A program made the translations under genes and the position numbers. This document shows, piece after piece, positions 27,951 to 35,960 of a stretch of 64,000 bases of DNA. Within the stretch, counting starts at the first letter, position 1. The number at the start of each line of letters is the position of its first letter. The DNA is from Neolewinella agarilytica (lineage in GTDB: Bacteria; Bacteroidota; Bacteroidia; Chitinophagales; Saprospiraceae), in the NCBI RefSeq assembly GCF_900110645.1, contig NZ_FOFB01000001.1, positions 434,001 to 498,000 on the forward strand. The letters are read 5' to 3'. The notes under the pieces were generated by a model that saw nothing but the letters and a program-made list of their open reading frames with translations, ran no database searches and was not told the origin of the DNA.

Positions 27951-29168
27951 CTAAGCTTCCACCGCAGTACGCATCAGCTTATGGTAACGAACGAGTAATT
28001 TTTCAGCCAGCACTCTACGGTCGTATTTCTTGTGGAAACGGATGGCGGCGGCCCGACCAATTCGTTCCAACTTGCGGCCCCGCCGCAAACAATCGGCAAT
28101 TGCTTCGACGAATTGGGTGGGTGTATCGGCTACGAAGAGATCCCGACGGTGCTTAGCATCAATCCCTTCCAATCCGATGGAGGTAGAGATAACGACTCTG
28201 CCTAAAGACATTGCCTCCAGAATCTTGGCCCGCATTCCACCACCGCTCAGTAATGGGACAATGCTGATGCTGTGAGCGGCGACGAAGTCGCAGCTGCTTT
28301 CTACTTCACCGTGAATGATAACGTTCTTCATCCGCAACTCCTGAAGGGAAGGAGGCATGTTCCGTCCGGCAACGTGAAATTCCAAATCCGGGAAGCGCCG
28401 GTGAATACCGGGCCAGACGTCATTCAGGAACCACTGCAGCCCTTCCAGGTTCGGCATCCAATCCAGGGAGCCAATGAAGTGCAGGCTGAGGGGCCGCGCG
28501 TAGCTGTCGTAACGTGGTTCTCCGCAGGTAGTTTCCAGGCCAATGGGGAGCACGTAGCTCTCGCCCCGGAAGCCCAGTGTCTTGAAGTAAGACTCGTCCC
28601 GCCGGGTAATCGGCAGCAGCAGGTCATACTGATTGAGCTGCTGTTGCTCATATTCTTTTAGCTGAGCCGTCAGGTGCTGTAAATACCAGCGCTTGGGGGC
28701 AAAGCTGATATTGGCGCTGCACCGCTCCCAGATTTCATGTTCTACGTTGTGGGAGCGCATGACTACCTGAGCCTCGCTGTGCTTACGAATGGTATTGACG
28801 TAAGGAGACAGGTATAAAGTCTCCAGCTGCACTACATCAAAGGTCTCTTCCAACAACCATTCCGTCAAGCTGTCGTGGTAAGCAGGAAGATCGAACCGAC
28901 TGATATGGTAAGAGGTCCCCCGCAATAGATTTCCCAGCGCATCAAAGGCGCTAATGGTGTTATCTACATTCACCGTTCTGACTTCCCGGTAGTGGCTCAT
29001 TTGTTCGGGCAGCGTACTGCCGGCAAAAAAGTGCTTACTGGTATTCATGGCCAGTAGGCAGACTTCGCAACCTAACTCACTCAGAGATTTACTCAAACCA
29101 TGGATGGCCTGACTTTCTCCGTCTTTAAGTGGGTAGGGAAACTTCTTGGTTAGTAGTAATATCTTCAT
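27951..29168 (-). CDS. GT4-family glycosyltransferase
   Basis: 405 residues from the ATG at 29168; the frame extends to 29225 but the Rossmann start MKILLLTKKFPYPLKDGESQ is the family N-terminus. The C-terminal half shows SLHFIGSLDWMPNLEGLQWF, FHVAGRNMP and the nucleotide-sugar segment SIVPLLSGGGMRAKILEAMSLG. It is predicted to transfer a sugar from an activated donor, probably for surface polysaccharide or glycoprotein. No other glycan genes are adjacent. Confidence 0.88.
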   Translation of the reverse strand: MKILLLTKKFPYPLKDGESQAIHGLSKSLSELGCEVCLLAMNTSKHFFAGSTLPEQMSHYREVRTVNVDNTISAFDALGNLLRGTSYHISRFDLPAYHDSLTEWLLEETFDVVQLETLYLSPYVNTIRKHSEAQVVMRSHNVEHEIWERCSANISFAPKRWYLQHLTAQLKEYEQQQLNQYDLLLPITRRDESYFKTLGFRGESYVLPIGLETTCGEPRYDSYARPLSLHFIGSLDWMPNLEGLQWFLNDVWPGIHRRFPDLEFHVAGRNMPPSLQELRMKNVIIHGEVESSCDFVAAHSISIVPLLSGGGMRAKILEAMSLGRVVISTSIGLEGIDAKHRRDLFVADTPTQFVEAIADCLRRGRKLERIGRAAAIRFHKKYDRRVLAEKLLVRYHKLMRTAVEA

Positions 29169-29447
29169 GCAGGGATGCGGTCTCTCTAAGCTACGTCGTG
29201 GTGGTGGTTCATGGATTTGATACATCCTACAGTATAAACGTTGCTTCAGTTGAAGTAAACAGGCTGACTTTATTACTCAAATAAATGTCCAAACGCCTCT
29301 TTCATGCATAATTAGCTCGTAATCAATGATTTTTGCTCTCAGGTTATCTTTCCTACTTTACAATAAATTTGACGCTGATTTATACTGACACATAACTTTT
29401 TTAAACCCAATTCATCTTCTGTCTAATTTCCCAAACAGTCATTTCAT

Positions 29448-30560
29448 ATGAAACAACTCTACCTCTTTTTTTGCTGCTGCCTGCTCAGCACAGTTCTGCT
29501 TGCTCAGACCGTCACTTTCGATACGAACACCGGAAACGCTGGCTACAGTGCATATCCACCCGCTGATGGTGTAATTGGTCTCGAAGACTACTCAATGGAC
29601 CTGTCTGCATTCCCGGGCACCTCCGCCACCAGCGTTGAAATCACATCCATTCTCTTCGTCGGAGGGGTAAGCAGTACCGATGGCACTGGCGGCGTAATCA
29701 CCGTCGAGTTCTTCGATGCTGCGACAGCACTTGTTACCAGTGTTGACGTTAACCTTTCGCAAGATGGAAACTTCGCCTGGACGCTTACCCTCACCCCTCC
29801 CGTTACTGTTCCTGTAAATGGCTTTATGCAAGTCCTGATTGATCCGGCTAACACTAATAATAGCGGCAGAAACGTGCAGGGTCAGTGGTTTTTAGCGGAT
29901 CCTCCGATTACCGGCCAAATAGGTACCACGCCCGGCGCCCCCTTTAATAATGGTTCAACCGATGTCGCTTTTGCCATGGGACTGACCGTTAATGACATTT
30001 CCTTACCGGTCACATTCTCCAACCTCAGCCTGACTGCTGCAGACAAAAGCCTGCAACTTGACTGGTCAACCTCTTTCGAAGACAACAACCGTGGCTTCAC
30101 CGTGGAACGGTCCGTTGATGGCAGCTCCTTCATTGATGTAGGATTTGTTGCAGGACACGACAATGCTTCCAATGGAGGTGATTATCGCTTCCTGGACCAG
30201 GGAATCATCGAAAACACCACCTATTTCTATCGTCTTCGCCAGGAGGACTACGATGGATCTACGAGCTATTCTGATGTTGTCAGCGGAGCGCTTGCGTCTG
30301 GCACGGGCTTCAATGTCGGAAATTTCGTCCCTAATCCCGCCCGAGAATCGACCATGCTGAGTATTCGCCTGGACGAAGCAGCGGAGGTGTCTCTCCGCCT
30401 TTTCGACGCCTCCGGACGGCAGGTCGCCGAGAGAAAGCAGCAGCTCGGCGCTGGAAACAACCTACTTACCCTCCCATTAGCCGACCTTCCCGCCGGCACC
30501 TATCTGGCGCAGATCGTTACGGCTGACAAAGCCCTCACACAACGTCTTATCATTCGGTAA
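29448..30560 (+). CDS. T9SS type A sorting-domain secreted protein
   Basis: 370 residues. Signal peptide (FFCCCLLSTVLLAQ) and a C-terminal Por-secretion tail: VPNPARESTMLSI, SLRLFDASGRQVAER and LPAGTYLAQIV...LIIR. The middle (about 190-270) contains LSLTAADKSLQLDWSTSFE and RGFTVERSVDGSSF, an FN3-like module common in these cargo proteins. It should cross the outer membrane by the type IX system and be anchored to LPS or released. The N-terminal domain is not recognised. Confidence 0.88.
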   Translation: MKQLYLFFCCCLLSTVLLAQTVTFDTNTGNAGYSAYPPADGVIGLEDYSMDLSAFPGTSATSVEITSILFVGGVSSTDGTGGVITVEFFDAATALVTSVDVNLSQDGNFAWTLTLTPPVTVPVNGFMQVLIDPANTNNSGRNVQGQWFLADPPITGQIGTTPGAPFNNGSTDVAFAMGLTVNDISLPVTFSNLSLTAADKSLQLDWSTSFEDNNRGFTVERSVDGSSFIDVGFVAGHDNASNGGDYRFLDQGIIENTTYFYRLRQEDYDGSTSYSDVVSGALASGTGFNVGNFVPNPARESTMLSIRLDEAAEVSLRLFDASGRQVAERKQQLGAGNNLLTLPLADLPAGTYLAQIVTADKALTQRLIIR

Positions 30561-30587
30561 CGCTACCGAAATTGAATCAGAAGGTAG

Positions 30588-30635
30588 AACCAGAATGGCC
30601 CGAAAGCAGCTGCTTCCAGGCCATTCTTTTTGGTT
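30588..30635 (+). terminator. terminator of the T9SS cargo gene
   Basis: AACCAGAATGGCC and GGCCATTCTTTTTGGTT pair, with an inner AAGCAGCTGCTT palindrome; a T5 run follows the core stem. Confidence 0.75.
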
Positions 30636-30641
30636 CCGTCA

Positions 30642-30684
30642 CCTTGCTCATCCAAGGCAGAACACTGCATCCTGCGTCTGCGCC
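30642..30684 (+). repeat. dispersed 41-bp element, copy 10
   Basis: CCTTGCTCATCCAAGG, ACTGCATCCTGCG, TCTGCGCC. Between two convergent genes, so not in a promoter. Confidence 0.68.
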
Positions 30685-30756
30685 ATGAACAATCAACGAA
30701 CTTGCTGCCGTAAAGACTATCAGACTCTTTAACTGTTTGACTACCTGACGACCAGA

Positions 30757-32586
30757 TTACTTCTCCCAGCTGTTATTCTCCACATCATCCTCAAACATCC
30801 GATTACGCGGGTTGAGCTGAACGGATTTAATGTCCTTTTTATTGACGTCAATGGTAAAGTCGTAGGTGGGGTTCGTCCACGGCCAGTCCTGTAGTACCGT
30901 CCAGTTATCGGCGTACTCAGGCTGATCTTTAGTGGCGCGCAGCAGGCGGGGGGCAATGTAATACCAGCGTTCAGCACCGTCATTGAGGGTAACCAGAATT
31001 TCCAGCGGCATCGGCATCCGACCGATCTTTTCCAGGAAAATTTTCGATTTCTTTTTATCAGACTCCACCTTGTCTACGGCATAATCGGCATAGTCCGTTC
31101 CGTTCACCCAGTATTCCCGGTACCAGTCGAGTTCCATTCCGGAACACTTCTCCGCTACGCGGATAAAGTCGTTCGGATTCGGGTGCTTAAAGGCCCAGTC
31201 GTTGAAGTAGCGGTGCAGGGTACAGTCATGCGCTTCTTCACCAATGATGTAACGAAGCTGTTCCTGAAAGACGTTTCCATTAACGTAGGCAGCAACGCTG
31301 TAAGCGGCATTCGTTGCAAAGTGGTCAGCATGAATAGTCAGCGCTTCCTGCATACCACTCTGGCGGAACCCCCGCAAGCTGGCGTAGGTCCGGGCGTGAG
31401 GGTTATCGCTGGCTTCTCCGCCAATGAGACCTTTTTTGCGCAGATGGTTCATCACCTCACTGCTTGCCCAACTGGTGAAGCCTTCATCCATCCAGGCGTA
31501 GAGGCTTTCATTCGTCCCCATCAGGTGCTGATACCAGCTGTGCATCAATTCGTGCACGGAGACGCCGACCAATGAAGGGAAGCTACGTTCGCCGGTAATC
31601 AGCGTTCCCATAGGGTACTCCATACCTCCGTCGCCGCCCTGAACAAAGCTGTATTGCTTGTAAGGGTAATGCCCGTAATGCTCATTGATGTAAGCAAAGG
31701 CTTCGTCCATTACCTTAGGCAGGTTCTCCCAGTTTTCAGACGTTTTTTCTCCGGGCTGGTAGTAGAAATGCATCGTCATGCCATCGGCACGTTTCATGCT
31801 GGTGTGCTTATAGTCCGGGTCAGCCGCCCACATGAAATCACCTACTTTCGGCGCCTTAAAATGGTAAGTAATTTTCTTAGCGCGTTTCGCGGGCTCTGGT
31901 CCATAGCCGTAGCCAATTTCCTCCGGGTTTTGCAAATACCCCGTACCGCCAACTACGTAACTACCATCAATAGTAATCTTCACGTCAAAGTCACTCCAGA
32001 TGTGGTAGAACTCACGACCAATGTAAGGGTTAGCGTGCCAGCCCTGGTAGTCATACTCCGCCATTTTGGGGTACCATTGAGCCATACTGAACCGAATGCC
32101 TTCTTTGTTATCCCGACCACTGCGGCGAATCTGCAGAGGCACCTGAGCCTCCCATTCCATCTTGAAGGTGCTGGTGGCACCGGGAAGAATGGGTTCGTTG
32201 AGCTCCACTTCAAGAATGGTACCGACCGTTTCGTGCTTTACCGGGCGGCCATCCTGAGTAAGGCTGCCGACCTTAATGTAACCGATCTCCTTTTTATCCA
32301 GATTTTTGATCCGGTCCCCCACCCGCTTGTCCGCATCGGGTAGTGTCTGATTCCGTATATCCATCATACTTCCGGGCTGGAAAGCATTAAAATACAGGTG
32401 ATAAAAGGCCTTCGTCAGCGTATCCGGTGAATTGTTGACGTAGCGCAGCGTTTGTATGCCGTCGTATTGGTTTTTCTTGACATCCATGTCAATTTCCATT
32501 TCGTAGGTAGCAGCCTGCTGCCAGCGATCTGGTTGTGCCGTAAGTGCAAATGAAGTCAGCGTAAAAAGGAGAAGTAGAAAACGCAT
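30757..32586 (-). CDS. M1-family metallopeptidase, secreted
   Basis: 609 residues with signal peptide (LLLLFTLTSFALTAQ). The gluzincin site is VSVHELMHSWYQHL followed by WMDEGFTSWAS, giving HExxH and the third zinc ligand Glu at the expected distance (about residues 343-366). The aminopeptidase N-like N-terminal beta domain is visible in YEMEIDMDVKKNQYDG and the exopeptidase-like segment GGDGGMEYPMGTLI (the GxMEN equivalent). It probably trims peptides outside the cytoplasm. A dispersed element (32632-32673) lies 46 bp upstream. Confidence 0.9.
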   Translation of the reverse strand: MRFLLLLFTLTSFALTAQPDRWQQAATYEMEIDMDVKKNQYDGIQTLRYVNNSPDTLTKAFYHLYFNAFQPGSMMDIRNQTLPDADKRVGDRIKNLDKKEIGYIKVGSLTQDGRPVKHETVGTILEVELNEPILPGATSTFKMEWEAQVPLQIRRSGRDNKEGIRFSMAQWYPKMAEYDYQGWHANPYIGREFYHIWSDFDVKITIDGSYVVGGTGYLQNPEEIGYGYGPEPAKRAKKITYHFKAPKVGDFMWAADPDYKHTSMKRADGMTMHFYYQPGEKTSENWENLPKVMDEAFAYINEHYGHYPYKQYSFVQGGDGGMEYPMGTLITGERSFPSLVGVSVHELMHSWYQHLMGTNESLYAWMDEGFTSWASSEVMNHLRKKGLIGGEASDNPHARTYASLRGFRQSGMQEALTIHADHFATNAAYSVAAYVNGNVFQEQLRYIIGEEAHDCTLHRYFNDWAFKHPNPNDFIRVAEKCSGMELDWYREYWVNGTDYADYAVDKVESDKKKSKIFLEKIGRMPMPLEILVTLNDGAERWYYIAPRLLRATKDQPEYADNWTVLQDWPWTNPTYDFTIDVNKKDIKSVQLNPRNRMFEDDVENNSWEK

Positions 32587-32631
32587 AGTTGGTCGTTTGT
32601 TTTGGTCAGTTTGTTATTAACCCTGTTGTCA

Positions 32632-32673
32632 GGGCGCTGCCGCAGGTGCAAAAGGAAGTTGTAGAGAGCAAAG
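32632..32673 (-). repeat. dispersed 41-bp element, copy 11
   Basis: Minus-strand CTTTGCTCTCTACAAC, TTTTGCACCTGCGG, CAGCGCCC. Ends 46 bp upstream of the M1 peptidase start, same orientation. Confidence 0.82.
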
Positions 32674-32679
32674 AAAGTG

Positions 32680-33747
32680 CTACTCCTGCTCTTCGGCAAT
32701 TTGATTGATCAGGGCCCAGGCAGCGGGAATATTCTGTTCGATGGTCTCAGCGTTAACCTTCAGCCCGATCTGATCCGGAAAACCGTAGAGGTAATCATTG
32801 GCTTCCGTGAAGCTTTCCGCAGGATATTCAAACCAGGCATTGGTTAATTTTTGCTGTACATCCTTGGCGAAAAGGTAATTGATCAGCGCAACGGCCATGT
32901 TGCGGTTAGGCGCATTCGCAGGCATCGCTACACAGGTAATGTTGAAGAAGTTAATGTCCGTCGCCTGTGTATGCGGGAAACGGACCCGCCAGGTTTCCGC
33001 TGCTTTGAAGTGCTGTGGGTCTCCGTTGAGGAACCAACGAACGGCCGTTCCCAGGCTAACGAATGCCATATCTAACTGGCCACTCAGCATTCGGTTGAGC
33101 TGATCCGTATCTGAACCATTAGGGCCACCTACTGATTTTTCGTAGACCGACTGCGCCCAGATCGCCGCAGCCTTAGAGTTAAGGTTAGCGTTCAGGCCTG
33201 CCACCACACCCGCCAGCCCGGAACTGTCCGGGTGAGCTACCCCCAGGCGGATTCCCCGCCGGGTTGCCTTAACGATGCCGGCATAACTGCCGGCCTCTTC
33301 AGAAGTAACGGCATTAGGGTTATAGACGGACACCATCGTCCAGCGGGTAAGGCCGGCGTAGTAACCTTCATTATCAAGGTAGCGGTCATCAACATTGCCA
33401 TTCGTAAAAGCATCGACGAAAAAGGGTTGCAGCACATTGAAGTTCCGCAGGCGAACGGCGTCCTCCAGCGTAGGGAGTAACACCACATCAGCGTTAAGTG
33501 CACCACGGGAAGCCTCCTCGATGATGTCTCGCATCGGCTTAACGATCACGTTTACTTTAGTCCGGTAGCGGAGTTCAAAACCTTTGATTAAAGCGGCATC
33601 CTGAGCCAGATAGCGCCAGGTAAGCAGGTTAAGACCTACGGGAAAATCCTGAGCGGGAGCATTCCCTCCGGCAGGCGGGTTGTCGTTTCCACAGGAGAAG
33701 AGCCCCAACAGGCCGATAAACAAGAGCGTACCAATCAATCGTTGCAT
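32680..33747 (-). CDS. ABC-type periplasmic binding lipoprotein (iron/thiosulfate-like)
   Basis: 355 residues. Lipobox LGLFSC; then a type-2 periplasmic binding fold with GFELRYRTKVNVIVKP, ADVVLLPTLEDAVRL, GYYAGLTRWTMVSVYNPN and AVALINYLFAKDVQQKL, similar to ferric-iron binding proteins. No permease or ATPase is adjacent. Its start overlaps the end of the SSB-like gene by 13 bp, suggesting co-transcription with the ssb pair, an odd combination. Confidence 0.75.
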   Translation of the reverse strand: MQRLIGTLLFIGLLGLFSCGNDNPPAGGNAPAQDFPVGLNLLTWRYLAQDAALIKGFELRYRTKVNVIVKPMRDIIEEASRGALNADVVLLPTLEDAVRLRNFNVLQPFFVDAFTNGNVDDRYLDNEGYYAGLTRWTMVSVYNPNAVTSEEAGSYAGIVKATRRGIRLGVAHPDSSGLAGVVAGLNANLNSKAAAIWAQSVYEKSVGGPNGSDTDQLNRMLSGQLDMAFVSLGTAVRWFLNGDPQHFKAAETWRVRFPHTQATDINFFNITCVAMPANAPNRNMAVALINYLFAKDVQQKLTNAWFEYPAESFTEANDYLYGFPDQIGLKVNAETIEQNIPAAWALINQIAEEQE

Positions 33748-34091
33748 AGATGCTTATTTGAGTGGGTAAAGGTAATAGTTCCTCCTTTGCCCAAATAGCT
33801 ATACTCCCGAATATGAATTTCAGGCACCCGATAAGTTTTGCCCCGCTGCCATTTATGCAGCCGGTAAAGAAGCTCCCCCCGGACGAGTAACCGGTCTCCT
33901 CTGTGAAGATGCTTGTGGAGGTCAAGTGCTGCCGGCCCCCAGGCAATACAATGATGGGCGGTCGTAGCCGATGTCCGGGTATTGACCTCTGAAGAGGTCC
34001 GCAACTCAAAGCGCGTTAAATCCTGTCCGTGTACCGTACAGTGATAAGTAGGGTCTACCACCAGTTGGCCAATTAAAGTAACTTCATTCAT
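33735..34091 (-). CDS. single-stranded DNA-binding protein-like (OB fold), second of pair
   Basis: 118 residues. N-terminus MNEVTLIGQLVVDPTYH and GDRLLVRGELLYRLHKW follow the SSB OB-fold strand pattern; HHCIAWGPAALDLHKHL matches the central W-containing segment. It lacks the acidic C-terminal tip (DDDIPF-type) that recruits repair partners in canonical SSB. Its ATG overlaps the stop of the preceding SSB-like gene (ATGA at 34088-34091), indicating translational coupling. Confidence 0.8.
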   Translation of the reverse strand: MNEVTLIGQLVVDPTYHCTVHGQDLTRFELRTSSEVNTRTSATTAHHCIAWGPAALDLHKHLHRGDRLLVRGELLYRLHKWQRGKTYRVPEIHIREYSYLGKGGTITFTHSNKHLCND

Positions 34092-34444
34092 AGAGCAGAA
34101 ATTTGTTGCCGCTCAGAAACCGAGCGACCGGATGAAAGCAGTAAAAAATGATCCAGATGAACTTCGGTGCGGAGAACCTTTCTCCCTTCGTATTCCAGAA
34201 AACGAGTCCGGAGTTTGCCCTGCACGAACAACTCACTTCCCCGTTTTACTTTTCGGTAAAAAGTCTCTGCAAGCCCGCCCCAGGCCACTAAGTAGAACGA
34301 AGGCTTTGGTTCCCCCGCCTCCTTCTGGCTGTAGTCCTGATATAACCGAAGACGTAGCACGGCTGTGCCATCCGTCAGGTAGTGCAACTCCGGATCATGA
34401 CCGGCTCTTCCGGTTAACTGTGTTTGATTGAGATAAAACGCCAT
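34088..34444 (-). CDS. single-stranded DNA-binding protein-like (OB fold), first of pair
   Basis: 118 residues from the ATG at 34444 (an in-frame ATG at 34465 is also possible). LNQTQLTGRAGHDPELHYL, FYLVAWGGLAETFYRKV and GSELFVQGKLRTRF follow the SSB OB fold. No acidic tail: it ends VSERQQISAL. Divergent in sequence from its partner downstream, so the two may form a heteromer (inference). The upstream region carries TACGTTTA repeats at 10-bp spacing. Confidence 0.8.
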   Translation of the reverse strand: MAFYLNQTQLTGRAGHDPELHYLTDGTAVLRLRLYQDYSQKEAGEPKPSFYLVAWGGLAETFYRKVKRGSELFVQGKLRTRFLEYEGRKVLRTEVHLDHFLLLSSGRSVSERQQISAL

Positions 34445-34500
34445 AGGTATTTTGTTGTCCCGCAAAACTCTGGCAAGACAAAGGCAATAGCCGTTATTTA

Positions 34501-34534
34501 TACGTTTACTTACGTTTATATACGTTTATAAACG
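34501..34534. promoter_or_regulatory. operator-like direct repeats upstream of the ssb pair
   Basis: TACGTTTA begins at 34501, 34511 and 34521, exactly 10 bp apart, and the last repeat is part of a 12-bp palindrome CGTTTATAAACG (34523-34534). A further CCGTTTATAAAA occurs near 34571. The rest of the 324-bp gap 34445-34768 is AT-rich with no gene seen. Confidence 0.6.
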
Positions 34535-34768
34535 GATAATCCGCTTTTGCATTCTGACAATCAAATATTGAACCCGTTTATAAAATTGGGATTCTCCCCC
34601 AAAACATCGAAGTTTTCACAGACGCGATAATTTTCCTGCAATCCATTGCATCCTTTTAACCAGGTAAGCTCTGTACTGCGAGCGATATAAAATAACTTGT
34701 TTAGCTATCCGGCCGCTATCCGAATTCATCATTTGTGACTTACCTTCCCCATCTAATATTTTTTGGAA

Positions 34769-35878
34769 ATGTCGATAGTCCTTCGTGCCACACTACTAAC
34801 AACAATTGTCTTTTTGTTGTCAACCTGTACCGATCCGGTTGTTCCTGTTTACCAGTTTGAGACGGGCTTCATACTGGTAGAAGGCAGAATTACGGATACC
34901 CCGGGCTATAGCGAAATCAGGATATCCCGCAGTGAGCTTCTTTTTGATAATTACACCCTCAGCCCCGAGCTTGGAGCTACGGTGAGTACAATCTCCAGTG
35001 ATGGAGAGGAAGTCACCTGGGAACAAGTAGGAGGGACGAGTGCCTTTCGTGCTCCGGAAGACTGGGTCGCAGAGGCCGGCAAATCCTATTCCCTGCGCAT
35101 CATCACCAGCCAGGGAGAGATGGTGGAGTCTGAGCCGGAGCAATTGCCAACGAGCGTTCCGATGCAGAACGTCCGCGTTGAATTTGAGCAGGAAGCCTAC
35201 TTCAGTACTGGCCGCAACCGCTTCATTCCAGCTTTTAACCTTCTGGTGGACGTTGACGACCCTCCCGGCGAGGCCAATTTTTACCAGTACCGGTACACCA
35301 CTTATGAGATGATTGATGTTTGCGCCAGTTGTGAACGTTCCCGCTGGCGGGATGGGGTGTGTATCGCCGGGCCGGGTACGAACTTTGTCAGCCGCTGGGA
35401 TTACCTGTGCGACGCTGCCTGCTGGGTTTTCAGTAACAGCCAGGACCTCAATATTCTCAGTGATGAATTCAGCCAGGGGCAACGGATTGAGGGAATTCCT
35501 GCCGGACGCTTCGATTACAGCCGGCCCGGTGGCCTCCTCTTTGACGTTCAGCAATACAGCACTACTGCGGCGGCTTTCGCTTTCAACTCGACCCTGAAAG
35601 AACTCGCGGATGGTTCAAGCGGTTTGAATGCTCCCCTGCCGGCAGCCCTGGTAGGTAACCTCTCTGACCTCAGCGAAAAGGGGACGCCGGTTCTGGGTTT
35701 TGTCAGCGTTTCCTCTGTGTCAACGGAGAGAGTCTATATTGACAGAGAGTCATTTGGCGGCACCTCCCTGCCCTACGATGGTCAGATAATACTGGAACCC
35801 GTTATGCCGGCCCCTCCCGTTGCGCCCTGTGAAGGAGGCAACCGTAGCCGCATTGAGCCGGAAGGATGGGGCGGTTAA
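34769..35878 (+). CDS. DUF4249-family lipoprotein
   Basis: 369 residues from the ATG at 34769. Lipobox FLLSTC; the early segment FILVEGRITDTPGYSEIRISRS is the hallmark of DUF4249, which normally pairs with a TonB-dependent receptor. A Cys-rich stretch (VCASCERSRWRDGVC, YLCDAACW) is in the centre. It probably sits on the outer surface and assists the receptor encoded next. In most loci the receptor gene comes first; here the order is reversed. Confidence 0.82.
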   Translation: MSIVLRATLLTTIVFLLSTCTDPVVPVYQFETGFILVEGRITDTPGYSEIRISRSELLFDNYTLSPELGATVSTISSDGEEVTWEQVGGTSAFRAPEDWVAEAGKSYSLRIITSQGEMVESEPEQLPTSVPMQNVRVEFEQEAYFSTGRNRFIPAFNLLVDVDDPPGEANFYQYRYTTYEMIDVCASCERSRWRDGVCIAGPGTNFVSRWDYLCDAACWVFSNSQDLNILSDEFSQGQRIEGIPAGRFDYSRPGGLLFDVQQYSTTAAAFAFNSTLKELADGSSGLNAPLPAALVGNLSDLSEKGTPVLGFVSVSSVSTERVYIDRESFGGTSLPYDGQIILEPVMPAPPVAPCEGGNRSRIEPEGWGG

Positions 35879-35880
35879 TC

Positions 35881-35921
35881 TCTGCTCTTCCAACAATTAT
35901 TGCACCTGCGCTCCGGCGCCC
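35881..35921 (+). repeat. dispersed 41-bp element, copy 12
   Basis: TCTGCTCTTCCAAC, ATTGCACCTGCG, CTCCGGCGCCC. Between the DUF4249 gene and the TonB receptor, ending 39 bp before the receptor start. Confidence 0.8.
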
Positions 35922-35960
35922 TCTACATCGCTACCCCTCGTTCCTATCATTTATTTCCTT

